64,000 nt of DNA from JAICXG01 sp036825615 (GCA_036825615.1 DAISXY010000009.1:1-64000), one strand, 5' to 3'; positions 27,351-36,837 are shown, counted from the stretch's first letter. Notes: a model not told the origin generated them from the sequence alone. Made by a program: numbers and translations.

Positions 27351-27443
27351 CTTTAAGTGTTAAGTTTTAAGTTTTAAGTGAAGAAAATTCCAATCCAACA
27401 CTTCGCGCCTGATCTCTCACACTTAAAGCTTAAAGCTTAAAGC
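27351..27443. repeat. Inverted heptamer array between sdhA and sdhB
   Basis: Directly after the sdhA stop come four 7-bp units (CTTTAAG, TGTTAAG, TTTTAAG, TTTTAAG; 27351-27378). After about 43 bp there are three units CTTAAAG (27422-27442), the reverse complement of CTTTAAG. The two arms could form a long AT-rich hairpin in the sdh transcript, ending 10 nt before the sdhB ATG. No Shine-Dalgarno is visible before sdhB. Comparable in design to the short tandem heptanucleotide repeats (STRR) described in cyanobacteria, but the unit sequence is different. Confidence 0.85.
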
Positions 27444-27453
27444 TCTCACTCAG

Positions 27454-28209
27454 ATGAATTTCAAACTCAGGATCTGGCGTCAAGCTTCACCCACGAGCAA
27501 AGGCGAGATGAAGCCGTATGAGGTGCGCGATATCTCGCCGGCTACTTCGTTTCTCGAGATGCTGGACATTCTGAACGAGCAACTCGTGACCAGCCGGCAG
27601 GAACCAATTGCCTTCGATTCTGATTGCCGCGAGGGGATTTGCGGGACCTGTAGCCTGACGATCAACGGCGAAGCGCATGGGCCGGTCCATCCCGCGGCTG
27701 CCTGCCAGCTTTACATGCGCGAATTCAAGGATGGCGAGACAATCACGATCGAGCCTTTTCGTGCGCGGCCCTTTAAGATTGTTAAAGACCTGGTGGTCGA
27801 CCGCAGCGCGCTTGATCGCATCGTCCAGGCGGGCGGATTCATCAGCGCCCGCACCGGTTCCGCGCCGGAGGCGAACTCGATTCCGGTGCCGAAACATAAC
27901 TCCGATCTCGCGATGGAAGCGGCCGCCTGTATTGGTTGTGGGGCCTGCGCGGCCGCCTGTCCGAATGCCTCAGCGATGCTTTTTGCCTCGGCCAAAGTCT
28001 CACATCTAGCCCTCCTGCCTCAGGGCCAAGCCGAGCGTACCCGGCGTGTTCTGGGCATGGTTAGGCAGATGGATGCGGAAGGCTTCGGTAACTGCACCAA
28101 CACCTATGAGTGCGAAGCGGTTTGCCCGGCGGAGATCAGCGCCAGTTTCATCGCGAAATTAAATCGCGAGTACGGCCGCGCGAGTTTGCGCGAACGCCTC
28201 GGCGAATAG
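27454..28209 (+). CDS. sdhB: Succinate dehydrogenase iron-sulfur subunit
   Basis: A 251-residue iron-sulfur protein. The [2Fe-2S] ligands are in CREGICGTC (Cys58, 63, 66) and Cys84. The C-terminal ferredoxin-like part has CIGCGACAAACP (Cys159, 162, 165, 169) and CTNTYECEAVCP (Cys214, 220, 224) for the [4Fe-4S] and [3Fe-4S] clusters. Completes complex II with SdhC and SdhA. Convergent with the BNR protein gene on the minus strand, with a 21-bp gap and no recognisable terminator. Confidence 0.97.
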   Translation: MNFKLRIWRQASPTSKGEMKPYEVRDISPATSFLEMLDILNEQLVTSRQEPIAFDSDCREGICGTCSLTINGEAHGPVHPAAACQLYMREFKDGETITIEPFRARPFKIVKDLVVDRSALDRIVQAGGFISARTGSAPEANSIPVPKHNSDLAMEAAACIGCGACAAACPNASAMLFASAKVSHLALLPQGQAERTRRVLGMVRQMDAEGFGNCTNTYECEAVCPAEISASFIAKLNREYGRASLRERLGE

Positions 28210-28230
28210 AAGCTGATTCGATCGACCGGC

Positions 28231-31200
28231 CTAACTGCTCCCTTCCGGCATAACTTTCGCCGCCTGCGATAAATCGGCTTTCAGCTTCTGCTGAGCTTGC
28301 TCCGTTTGCGCATCCAGTTGTTTGAACACCTGCTCCTGGGCGGCGGTCGGCCTGCCATAGGAGAGGTCGATGTCGGCGGCGAGATAGGCCAGGTGATCGC
28401 GCAGGTGAGTACCGTAAAGCAGGTCGCCTTCGCTGCCTCTCGCTTTCAACTGCACGACCGCATCAATATCCTGAGTGAGTGTTGTGATGGCCTGGCCCGC
28501 CTGTGCATCGGTAAGACTATGTGAGGAGAGGGCTTGCTGTAACTTGTCGCGCGCCGCCTGGGCCTGGTTGATGGCTTTGTTGAGCGCGTCGAGATCGGTG
28601 TGGATCTTTAATTGCAATGTGAGGCGAGCTTGCAAGTCCTCCTGGCTCGCATGAATCCGCGGATCGAGCGTGACAGTTAGGGTCTGCTGCGTTTTTTGCC
28701 CGCCGTAATCAAGTGTGACTGTGTAGGTGCCCGGTGTAATGACCGGTCCCTGGACAGAATCCTCAAGGCCACCGGCGGCGATCGGGGTGTGATAGCCGTT
28801 AACTTCGGTCGCGTGAGGATAGCGCAAATCCCACTGTAGTTTGTTCATCCCGGGATCCACCGCGGCGAGCTTTGCCTCCTTTTCCTGGATCTCTTCGGCG
28901 GCGCTTTTCTCCGGGTGCTCAGGTTCGGCGGCGACATTCTCGAGGTGAATACCGTACTGACCCGCCGTGGCGCGTTCTTTCTCTTCTTTTTCTTTTGCTG
29001 TCGCGAGATGGAAAGGAATACTGCGAATGACTTTGCCATCTTTGCCGGCAAACTGCAGGGTGGCGGGGGTTTTGCCATCATAGTTATCGGGCAGGTGAAA
29101 GAAAACGGTAGCGCCAAAGGGCGGATTGTAACCCGCATCGGGCGGGCGTCGTTCATCCGGATCGGGGAGCCCATAATCATGAGTGAGCCACGCTTGCTGC
29201 GGCGCGAAAAGGTAAGCGGCGCTGGATTGCACGGCCGGATTTTTGGCTAGCTGTTCGAGCAGGGTCAGATTATCCAGCACCCAGAATGCGCGCCCATGAG
29301 TAGCGGCGACGACCTGTCCCTGACGAGTATTTATAGCTAAGTCGTGCACCTGCGCGACGGGCAAGTTCAACGTGAGCGGTTGCCAGTGCGCACCGGCATC
29401 AAGGCTGCAAAACACCGTGCTGCGAGCGCCGACGAAGAGCAGGTTTGTATCGTTAGGATCTTCCCGCATGGCGAAGACAAATTGATCCGGCGGCAGACCA
29501 TTAGTGATCGCGGCCCAGTGTTTGCCGAGGTCGGTTGTTTTGTAGATATAGGGCTTGAAATCATCCTGCATGTAATGGGTTGCGCTGAGATAGGCGGTTT
29601 GCTTGTCGGTGTGAGAAGGCTCAATGCAATTGACGCGCGCGTCCGGCAGGTCTAGCGGTGTGACTTTCTGCCAGGTCTTACCCCCGTCAGTCGTGACATG
29701 GACAAGACCATCATCGGAGCCCGCCCAGATCAGGTTGGGATCGAGTGGGGAAACAGCCAGCGCCGAGACGATGGGATAAACTTCCGCTCCGGATTGATCA
29801 AGATCGATCGGTCCACCGCTCGGCACCTGCCGGCTCTTGTCGTTCCGGGTGAGATCGGGCGAGATCTGGGTCCAGTGCGCGCCGTAGTCGTCGCTTTTGA
29901 AGACCACCTCGGCGGCGGTAAAAAGCTGTTTCGGGTTAGCCGGGGAGAAAAGAATCGGACGCGTCCAGCCCCAGCGATACTTTAACTCTCCCGAAGATAG
30001 ACCTTCCTGATACCAGGGCCAGGGACTTACACTGCGATATTCATCAGTCTGCCGGTCGTGCTTGACAAAAATGCTGTAGTAACCGCTACCGTAGGTGGTC
30101 TTGGGGTCTCCTGGCTGCGGCACGCTGTAGGTGCTTTCACCGTAGGCAACTTCTTTCCAGGCCGAGAGCGGGATTGTTCCTCCGGCATGCGCGCTTGGTC
30201 CTTCAAAGGAACCTTCATCCTGCTGTGCGCCGTAGATGTGATAGGGAAACTGATCGTCGAGGTTGACATGATAGAACTGACCTGTCGGCTGGTTATCTTC
30301 GGTGCTCCAGGTCTTGCCGGCGTCGCTCGAGATCGTTGCTCCGCCATCATTCCCTTCAAGCAGGATGTTTGTGTCGTCAGGATTAATCCAGAGGACGTGA
30401 TTATCACCGTGTGGTGTCTTGAGTTTAGTAAAAGTCTTGGCGCCGTCGTGTGAGACAAAGAGCGCATCCACCTCCGGCGCATAGACCGTCTCTGGATCTT
30501 TTGGATCAGCATAGATGGTCATGTAATAAAAGGCGCGCTGCCGCAGCTTCATTTCGTCGTTTGTCCGCTTCCAGGTCGCGCCCGCGTCATCAGAACGGAA
30601 GACGCCGCCCTCCTTTGCCTGAATAATGGCGTAAAGCGTATCGGGCTTACTCGCCGCGATCGACAATCCCATCCGCCCGAGCACGCCCTGCGGTAACCCG
30701 GGATTGCGCGAGATATTAGTCCAATGCGCACCCGCGTCGGTGGTCTTGTAGATGCCGCTGCCGGGCCCGCCGCTGCTAAGTCCCCATGGCATGCGCTGGG
30801 CCTGCCACATTGCGGTGTACATGACTTGCGGCTGGTTTGAATCCATCACGAGGCAGATCGCGCCGGTGTTGTTATCGACGAACAAAATGTTCTGCCAGGT
30901 CTTGCCACCGTCGCTTGACTTAAAGATGCCGCGGTTCGGATCGGGAGCGAAAACATGACCCATGGAAGCGACATAGAGAACGTTGGGATCTTTGGGATCA
31001 ACCACGATGGCGGCAATCGAATGCGCGTCTCGCAGGCCGATGAACTGCCAGCTCTTCCCGGCGTCGGTTGATTTGAAAAGGCCATCGCCTGGAATCACGT
31101 CACCGCGAATATCGGGTTCACCGGTTCCGATGTAGATTGTATTCGGATCAGAGGGCGCGACGGCGATCGCACCGATGCTCGAGCTCGGCCCCGAGAGTTT

Positions 31201-31476
31201 GCCGTCGGTGATATTTTCCCATTCGATTCCGGCGTCGGTGCTCCGCCAAACTCCGCCGCCGACCGCTCCCGCGTAAAAGAGATTCCTGTTTCCGGGCACA
31301 CCGGTGACCGTCACCACCCGCCCGCCGATATAAGGGCCAACACAGCGCCACTTGAGCTGACTGATGAGGTTTTGAAACGGAAGCGCCTCCGAGGTTTGCG
31401 ACTCGGCGAGTGAGGGGATGATGGCGAAGCTCGCGAACAGATAGACGAGCTTTATGAAAGAAAAGAGGCGGCACAT
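28231..31476 (-). CDS. Secreted VPS10/sortilin-like BNR-repeat protein
   Basis: A roughly 1081-residue exported protein, taking the ATG at 31476, which gives a clean signal peptide (LVYLFASFAIIPSLAESQ); an upstream in-frame start at 31599 would bury that signal. Repeated Asp-box/BNR motifs (for example FKSTDAGKSWQF, FKSSDGGKTWQN, YKTTDAGAHWTN) indicate one or two large beta-propellers over residues about 40-760. The C-terminal 300 residues are predicted alpha-helical, rich in Gln/Ala/Lys. Often annotated as a glycosyl hydrolase by similarity; no catalytic residues can be named. Divergent from the BNR protein encoded at 31671. Confidence 0.82.
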   Translation of the reverse strand: MCRLFSFIKLVYLFASFAIIPSLAESQTSEALPFQNLISQLKWRCVGPYIGGRVVTVTGVPGNRNLFYAGAVGGGVWRSTDAGIEWENITDGKLSGPSSSIGAIAVAPSDPNTIYIGTGEPDIRGDVIPGDGLFKSTDAGKSWQFIGLRDAHSIAAIVVDPKDPNVLYVASMGHVFAPDPNRGIFKSSDGGKTWQNILFVDNNTGAICLVMDSNQPQVMYTAMWQAQRMPWGLSSGGPGSGIYKTTDAGAHWTNISRNPGLPQGVLGRMGLSIAASKPDTLYAIIQAKEGGVFRSDDAGATWKRTNDEMKLRQRAFYYMTIYADPKDPETVYAPEVDALFVSHDGAKTFTKLKTPHGDNHVLWINPDDTNILLEGNDGGATISSDAGKTWSTEDNQPTGQFYHVNLDDQFPYHIYGAQQDEGSFEGPSAHAGGTIPLSAWKEVAYGESTYSVPQPGDPKTTYGSGYYSIFVKHDRQTDEYRSVSPWPWYQEGLSSGELKYRWGWTRPILFSPANPKQLFTAAEVVFKSDDYGAHWTQISPDLTRNDKSRQVPSGGPIDLDQSGAEVYPIVSALAVSPLDPNLIWAGSDDGLVHVTTDGGKTWQKVTPLDLPDARVNCIEPSHTDKQTAYLSATHYMQDDFKPYIYKTTDLGKHWAAITNGLPPDQFVFAMREDPNDTNLLFVGARSTVFCSLDAGAHWQPLTLNLPVAQVHDLAINTRQGQVVAATHGRAFWVLDNLTLLEQLAKNPAVQSSAAYLFAPQQAWLTHDYGLPDPDERRPPDAGYNPPFGATVFFHLPDNYDGKTPATLQFAGKDGKVIRSIPFHLATAKEKEEKERATAGQYGIHLENVAAEPEHPEKSAAEEIQEKEAKLAAVDPGMNKLQWDLRYPHATEVNGYHTPIAAGGLEDSVQGPVITPGTYTVTLDYGGQKTQQTLTVTLDPRIHASQEDLQARLTLQLKIHTDLDALNKAINQAQAARDKLQQALSSHSLTDAQAGQAITTLTQDIDAVVQLKARGSEGDLLYGTHLRDHLAYLAADIDLSYGRPTAAQEQVFKQLDAQTEQAQQKLKADLSQAAKVMPEGSS

Positions 31477-31670
31477 AATAGCAAGCTCACTCTGGCCGAT
31501 CAGCGCGGGTGTCAAATGACTGTCTTGCCGCGGGCGGGAGAGTTGGGTGCGTTTGAATCGTTCGTTAGGCGGAGATCGGGAGCTGCCGGTAAATGTCAAA
31601 TTTGTAAGGCAGTTAGGCTTGACCTTGGCATCTCCGCTTTTTCAACCTGAGCAAAACCTTCACCCGAACT

Positions 31671-34652
31671 ATGAAAAAAAACCATCCCTTCGTTAGTCAC
31701 CTCATCTCGTTTCTACGAGTCGTCACAGCCTTGTTCCTCATCTCCGCGGCGAGCGCGCTCACAATCGTCGCCATCAGACCCGCTGGTCCATTCCTGACTC
31801 AGCGGGGGACGCAAAAACAACTCGACAAGTTCCGGCGCGATCCGGACGCACTCAGTAATCGTCGTGCACTCCCCGGCCCCGAACGGGACCAAGTGCCAAC
31901 TTCCGCGGCGGAAGAAGAATACGCGCAGCGCGCATATCCCGCCGCCTATGTGCCGTTCAAGTTCACAGCTCAGGCACAGAAGGCCTGGAGTGCGATCGCA
32001 ACCGCGACCGGCAATAAGCCAAACGCAAGTATTTGGCGCCTGATTGGCCCAGCCACGGCGCCCTTTCCCGACGTCCTGACCTTTAGCGGCGCGCGTTATG
32101 TCACTTCGGGTCGAATCACTGCCCTGGCTATCGACCCGAATTGCACTCGCCCTTCCCAGTGCCGGGTCTGGGCGGCGGCGGCAGGCGGGGGAATCTGGCG
32201 CACCGATAACCCGGTGGAGCAAGGCGGACCGGTCTGGACCTTTATCTCCGGCAGCTTCGGAACCAACGCCATTGGCACTCTCACTTATGATGCCGCAACG
32301 CAGACTCTCTATGCTGGCACTGGTGAAGCCAATGCTTCGGCCGATTCCGAAGCGGGCTTCGGAATTTACAAATCCACTGATGGTGGCGACACCTGGACGC
32401 ATCTGGCTGCAACCACCAGCGTCGGCTCGGCGACCGTCGATTGCGACGCAGCCAACAGCGTGCCGCCGGGTACCTATGGCATCCGCACCGCCCCGGAATA
32501 CGATGGGCCGGCATTTGATGGGCGCGCGATTTCTTCGATTATCATCGACGGCAGCACGATGTATGTCGGCTCGACCCGTGGGGTTCGCGGGGTAACCGCG
32601 GTTTCCAGCGGCGGCGCCGTTAGCCTCGGGCCCGGTCTGCCGCCAGTCGGCCTGTGGAAGTCAACTGACGGCGGCGCGACCTTCACGCTGCTCAACTACG
32701 AGGCGGTCTGTTTAAACCCGCTCCTCGAAAACGACGCGGGTATTATCCAATCGAGCTTTGGTTCCACTCGCGGCGTCAATCGGCTCGCGTTCGACCCGAG
32801 CGACTCGAGTATCCTTTATGCGGCTGCGTTCCCCCGCACCTTCGGCGTTCCGCGCTTCACCGGCGGCGGAGTGTGGCGTTCGAATGATGCCGGATCGAGC
32901 TGGACCCAAATCAAAGCGGCGCTGAATACCTCAAGCTCGAACGATCGGCCGGAGTTTGCGGTCGTTCCGCTTACCGGAGGCGCGACCAGAATGTATCTCG
33001 GCGAAGGGACCGACACCGATTCCGGGATTGGGCAGGCGCGGATTTTCCGGAGCGATGATGTTGCCACCGGCTCGCCCGTGTTCAGCGATCTCACCACTGA
33101 CGCGAGCCTCGGTTATTGCACGGCCCAGTGCTGGTACGACAATGTGGTTTACTCACCACCCGGCAAACCGGACGTGGTTTATCTTGGCGGCTCTTACTCC
33201 TACGCCACCTATGGTTTTGCTACCAACGGCCGCGCTTTCCTGCGCTCCGCCGACGCCGGCGTCGCCTTCACCGATATGACCTGGGATGCCACGACCAAGC
33301 CGACACCACCGGGCAATTGCTGCCAGCCCAATGCAATCGCGCCTAACGGCATGCATCCCGACAGCCATGCGATCGTGGAGCTTCCCGGCACCGATATGGC
33401 CATCTTCGGTTCGGACGGCGGCCTAATGCGCTCGAGCGGTCAGTTTGCCGACATCTCCTCGCAATGCACAACCTATCGCGGACTGGCTGGGACCGATCTG
33501 ACGACCTGCCAGCAACTGCTCTCATCTGTGCCGACGAGACTAGGGAATATGAACAGAGGCCTCTCGACTCTCCAGTTCCAGAGCCTCTCGGTCGCGGCCG
33601 ATAGCGCCCGGCACCTCCAGGGTGGCACACAGGATAATGGCACTTTCCAAAGCAAGGCTAATCTCCCCTTTTTCGGTGAGTGGCCGCAGATGATCTACGG
33701 CGACGGCGGCCAATCCGGCTTCAATACCGGCAACTCGGCGCTGCGCTTCAACTCCTTCACCTCGAAATTCCACGACGTGAATTTCCACAATGGCGATCCG
33801 CTCAAGTGGGTGATCGCAAGCGGTCCGATCGCCGCGAGCACTGAAACAGCGCAGTTTTATGCGCCGATCATCGCTGACCCGAGCGCCGCCGCAGCCGGGA
33901 CCATCTTCGAAGGCGCGCAAAGCGTCTGGCGCACCCAGGATTGGGCTGGCGACCAGGCCTTCCTGGAAGCGAACTGCCCCGAGTTCACGACCGCCGGCAA
34001 CACGCCCACGTGCGGTGATTTTGTCCAAATCGGACCGGCCGGGGCAACTAACCTGACAAGCAGCGCAAGCGATTATCGCGGCACGACCCGGGCCGGTGGT
34101 AACGTCGGGGCGATTGCCCGGACAGCCTCGGACACCAACACCCTCTGGGTCGCCACCACCCTGGGACGTGTCTTCGTTTCGAAGAACGGCGACGCGGCCG
34201 CGAATGCCGTCACCTACACCCGCATTGATACGCTCGACGCCGCCAGCCCCGGCCGTTTCGTGAGCGGGATCTTTGTTGATCCGGCCGATTCGAATCACGC
34301 CTGGATCGTTTACTCCAGTTACAATGGCCTGACCTCGGCGACACCGGGCCACGTCTTCTCCGTCACCTTCGATCCAACCGGCGGAACGGCGACCTGGACC
34401 AATCTCGATGGTTCGGGAACCACCGCTTTCCCTGATTTCCCGGCGACCGGAGTAGCAGCCGACACCAATGGCGACCTCTATGTTTCCAACGACTGGGGTG
34501 TGCTGCTTTTGCCTAACGGCTCGGCTGATTGGCAGGTCGCCGGCAGTGGCCTGCCGAATGTGGAAGTAACCGCTCTGGTAATTAAGCCCAGCGCGCGCCT
34601 GCTTTTCGCCTCGACGCATGGCCGGAGCGCCTGGCAGTTGAAGCTTCCGTAG
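31671..34652 (+). CDS. Secreted BNR-repeat beta-propeller protein
   Basis: A 993-residue exported protein: N-terminal signal/anchor (LISFLRVVTALFLISAASAL, residues about 12-31), then a propeller region with Asp-box motifs such as IYKSTDGGDTWTH, LWKSTDGGATFTL and VWRSNDAGSSWTQ, and the shared opening IWRLIGPATAPF...GRITALAIDP. It is a relative of the proteins at 28231-31476 and 58887-61178. A pair of cysteine-rich loops (about residues 550-600) sets it apart. Function unknown; surface binding or glycan recognition is plausible. A terminator hairpin follows. Confidence 0.82.
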   Translation: MKKNHPFVSHLISFLRVVTALFLISAASALTIVAIRPAGPFLTQRGTQKQLDKFRRDPDALSNRRALPGPERDQVPTSAAEEEYAQRAYPAAYVPFKFTAQAQKAWSAIATATGNKPNASIWRLIGPATAPFPDVLTFSGARYVTSGRITALAIDPNCTRPSQCRVWAAAAGGGIWRTDNPVEQGGPVWTFISGSFGTNAIGTLTYDAATQTLYAGTGEANASADSEAGFGIYKSTDGGDTWTHLAATTSVGSATVDCDAANSVPPGTYGIRTAPEYDGPAFDGRAISSIIIDGSTMYVGSTRGVRGVTAVSSGGAVSLGPGLPPVGLWKSTDGGATFTLLNYEAVCLNPLLENDAGIIQSSFGSTRGVNRLAFDPSDSSILYAAAFPRTFGVPRFTGGGVWRSNDAGSSWTQIKAALNTSSSNDRPEFAVVPLTGGATRMYLGEGTDTDSGIGQARIFRSDDVATGSPVFSDLTTDASLGYCTAQCWYDNVVYSPPGKPDVVYLGGSYSYATYGFATNGRAFLRSADAGVAFTDMTWDATTKPTPPGNCCQPNAIAPNGMHPDSHAIVELPGTDMAIFGSDGGLMRSSGQFADISSQCTTYRGLAGTDLTTCQQLLSSVPTRLGNMNRGLSTLQFQSLSVAADSARHLQGGTQDNGTFQSKANLPFFGEWPQMIYGDGGQSGFNTGNSALRFNSFTSKFHDVNFHNGDPLKWVIASGPIAASTETAQFYAPIIADPSAAAAGTIFEGAQSVWRTQDWAGDQAFLEANCPEFTTAGNTPTCGDFVQIGPAGATNLTSSASDYRGTTRAGGNVGAIARTASDTNTLWVATTLGRVFVSKNGDAAANAVTYTRIDTLDAASPGRFVSGIFVDPADSNHAWIVYSSYNGLTSATPGHVFSVTFDPTGGTATWTNLDGSGTTAFPDFPATGVAADTNGDLYVSNDWGVLLLPNGSADWQVAGSGLPNVEVTALVIKPSARLLFASTHGRSAWQLKLP

Positions 34653-34669
34653 AAGCTGAACTCGGAAAG

Positions 34670-34699
34670 GGCGGGACGGCGAAAGTCGTCCCGCCTTTT
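34670..34699 (+). terminator. Rho-independent terminator
   Basis: A 9-bp GC stem (GGCGGGACG at 34670-34678, CGTCCCGCC at 34687-34695) with an 8-nt loop followed by TTTT. It lies 17 nt after the BNR gene stop and just before the next gene, so it should end the BNR transcript. Confidence 0.8.
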
Positions 34700-34708
34700 C
34701 CTTTCGGC

Positions 34709-35095
34709 ATGAAGCTTACCCTCCTCATCGCGGTCGCCGGGCTCGTAGCTTTTTCAAATAACGGGATCGCCGGGGAGGCGACGGGCGTCTTGAAAGGGCG
34801 ACTCTTCATTGCCTCGCCTAACGAAGTGGATCTCGAGGGCGATCACACCGGCAAAGAGAGCGCGCCAGGTTACGAAGCATTTCCGCTGCTGGTGCGTGAT
34901 CGCGCCGGAAACATCGTGGCCCATCTGCAGGCGAATCGAGAGGGTAAATTCGAGATCTACTTGCCACCGGGAGATTACCTTCTCGCTGCCGATAACCGGC
35001 ATCATCGTCACCTGAAAAGCAGACCGACGCGCTTCACGATCCGCGCGAAAGAGAACACTCGCGTCGACTTTTATATCGACACCGGCGTGCGCTAA
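34709..35095 (+). CDS. Small secreted carboxypeptidase-regulatory-like domain protein
   Basis: A 128-residue protein with a signal peptide (LLIAVAGLVAFSNNGIAG) followed by one beta-sandwich of the CarboxypepD_reg/SpaA-like type: GVLKGRLFIAS near the start, a hydrophobic strand pattern, FEIYLPPGDYLLAADN in the place of the usual F-x-F-x-x-L-x-P-G-x-Y, and a closing FTIRAKENTRVDFYI. No catalytic residues. Such single domains occur as periplasmic or surface accessory proteins. It begins right after the terminator of the upstream gene. No family name can be given with confidence. Confidence 0.65.
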   Translation: MKLTLLIAVAGLVAFSNNGIAGEATGVLKGRLFIASPNEVDLEGDHTGKESAPGYEAFPLLVRDRAGNIVAHLQANREGKFEIYLPPGDYLLAADNRHHRHLKSRPTRFTIRAKENTRVDFYIDTGVR

Positions 35096-35241
35096 GGTGT
35101 CGCCCGCCCTCGCGATTTTTCGCGACTGGTCAAAGATGGAGGCGCTTCGGACTTTCTCGGTTCAAACCATCCAGCAACCCGACCACCTCTCTCCATCGCG
35201 CGTCTCTCTGGCCTGCTCCCGCCGCGGAGTCGAGTCGCGCT

Positions 35242-35523
35242 TCAAGGCTTTTTGATCCTGATCATGGTGCCGTTGCTGTCGCCGTCCGGATCGGTGTTGC
35301 CGGATGAGTCGTAGCTGAGGCTGGAGTGAGTCATGCCGCTAACGGTGAATTGCTTGCACTTCGCTTTCGTTGTGATTGCGACGGAGCATGTGCCGCTCTC
35401 GCTTGTGGTGCAGGCCGCGGTTTTTCCCCGGCTCCAAGTTCCGCTTACGGTTGCACGGGTGACCAGCGCTCCAGCATTATCCCGTGCCGTAATCGTAACC
35501 GTCGCGGTCCAATGGCGACCCAT
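35242..35523 (-). pseudogene. Orphan C-terminal Ig-like domain remnant
   Basis: The minus-strand sequence encodes about 93 residues (WTATVTITARDNAGALV, GTWSRG, SGTCSVAITTKAKCKQFTV, DPDGDSNGTMIRIKKP) that match the Ig-like domain often found at the C-terminus of large secreted peptidases in this kind of bacterium. Here nothing supports an N-terminal catalytic part: upstream on the same strand lies the start of the pdh E1alpha gene, and the open frame running into it has no family character. It is probably the tail of a gene truncated by rearrangement. Start 35523 is nominal. Confidence 0.55.
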
Positions 35524-35637
35524 CGAGACAGCAGAGGCATCGCGATCGAATTTGAAGATGCGCTCCCGGCCGAAGCTGCGCTGCCTTTGCGGGAAAAATT
35601 TTTTGCTGCTTCCATTCTTGCTCGCTAAGCTGGACGG

Positions 35638-36699
35638 ATGCTCCAAGCGGCCAGCCCCGAAACGCATCGTGCACCGAAAACGACCGAGGCCGTCCCCCAC
35701 CCGCGCTATCTCGAAGCCTTTCGCTGGATGCTGCAGACGCGGATTTTCGAGGAGAAGCTAACCAGCCTCTATCGCGGCGGCATGATCACCGGCGGGGTTT
35801 ACGTCGGGCGCGGTCAGGAAGCGGTCAGCGCCGCCTGCGGGATGTTTTTGGAAAAGGGCGATGTCTTTGCTCCGCTCATCCGCGACCAGGCGGGGCGCGC
35901 GGCCGCGGGCGAGCCGCTCCTCAATGTCGCCCGCACCTATCTCGGCTCGCGCCAGGGCTCGATGCGGGGCCGCGACGGCAACATCCACCGCGGTTGGCCC
36001 GAGACTGGGCAGCTTGCCATGATCAGTCATCTCGGTGCCATGATCGCCGTCGTGGTGGGCAAACTTTTGGCCAAACGAATGAAGGGCGAGCAGGGTTTCG
36101 TTGGCCTAACGACGATCGGCGAAGGCGGGATGCAGACCGGCGCGACCCACGAAGGGATGAACATCGCCGCGGTTGAGAAGGTGCCGCTGGTGCTCGTCGC
36201 CTCGAATAATCACTGGGCTTACTCCACGCCTAACGATCGCGAATTTGCCTGCCGCAACCTCGTCACTCGCGCGAAAGGTTACGGCTACGAAGGTCACAAG
36301 CTCGACGGCACCGATCTCGCCGCCGCTCTCGAGGTGATCGGGAACGCGGTCGCGCGCGCTCGTGCCGGTGGCCCACCGCAACTCGTCGTCGCTTCCCTGT
36401 TGCGCCTTTCCGGTCACGGCGAGCACGACGACGCCAGCTATGTGCCGGCGGCGATGAAAAAGAAGCCGTGGGCCGCGGACCCCGTGCTCAAGACGGAAAA
36501 GCTGATTCTGGAAAACGGCTGGCTTGACCCCGAGACGCTGAAGCAATGGCGCGCCGAAATTTCTGCCGAGGTCGAAGAAGCCGTCGCGGCCGCGCAACAG
36601 GAAGCCGCGCCCGTCGGAGCCGAGGAAGATTGGTGCGCGATCTCGACTCGCGGGTTAGTGGAACAGACGACCGGCGAGGGGAGGAACTCCGCCGTCTAA
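35638..36699 (+). CDS. pdhA: Pyruvate/2-oxoacid dehydrogenase E1 component, alpha subunit
   Basis: A 353-residue thiamine-diphosphate enzyme subunit. The ThDP-binding region reads GEGGMQTGATHEGMNIAAVE...LVLVASNNHWAYST, where the usual GDG opens as GEG (residue about 161), still acidic. Other E1alpha blocks are GGVYVGRGQEAVSAACG and GSMRGRDGNIHRG. The phosphorylation-loop equivalent is GHGEHDDASYVP. With E1beta and E2 downstream it forms an oxidative decarboxylase complex; pyruvate is the likely but unproven substrate (acetoin or branched-chain acids are alternatives). No E3 gene lies in the window. Confidence 0.9.
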   Translation: MLQAASPETHRAPKTTEAVPHPRYLEAFRWMLQTRIFEEKLTSLYRGGMITGGVYVGRGQEAVSAACGMFLEKGDVFAPLIRDQAGRAAAGEPLLNVARTYLGSRQGSMRGRDGNIHRGWPETGQLAMISHLGAMIAVVVGKLLAKRMKGEQGFVGLTTIGEGGMQTGATHEGMNIAAVEKVPLVLVASNNHWAYSTPNDREFACRNLVTRAKGYGYEGHKLDGTDLAAALEVIGNAVARARAGGPPQLVVASLLRLSGHGEHDDASYVPAAMKKKPWAADPVLKTEKLILENGWLDPETLKQWRAEISAEVEEAVAAAQQEAAPVGAEEDWCAISTRGLVEQTTGEGRNSAV

Positions 36700-36830
36700 T
36701 GACGAATTCCTAATGACGAATGACGAATTAATTCCCAATGACGAATGCCTAAGGCCGGAGCATTCGCGCGCCGGCTTGGTCATTGGTCATTGGTCATTCC
36801 TTCGTCATTCGGATTTCGTCCTTCGTCATT
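36699..36830. repeat. Inverted heptamer array between E1alpha and E1beta genes
   Basis: Beginning in the E1alpha stop codon are four ATGACGA units (36699, 36713, 36720, 36738). On the right side are GGTCATT three times in tandem (36778-36798) and TCGTCAT twice (36802, 36823), which is the reverse complement of ATGACGA. A small palindrome (GGCCGGAGC...GCCGGC) sits in the centre. The arms could pair in RNA. The array ends 7 nt before the E1beta ATG and replaces any Shine-Dalgarno sequence. Confidence 0.85.
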
Positions 36831-36837
36831 TCCCATC

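Noticed and set aside
27351..27443. Heptamer arrays considered as CRISPR or as a terminator
   Set aside because: Units are 7 bp with no spacers, and the arms are inverted; there is no T-tract downstream and the next gene of the operon follows at once.
33540..34619. 359-codon open frame antisense to the BNR gene
   Set aside because: Shadow frame in GC-rich coding DNA; the plus-strand protein has clear Asp-box repeats.
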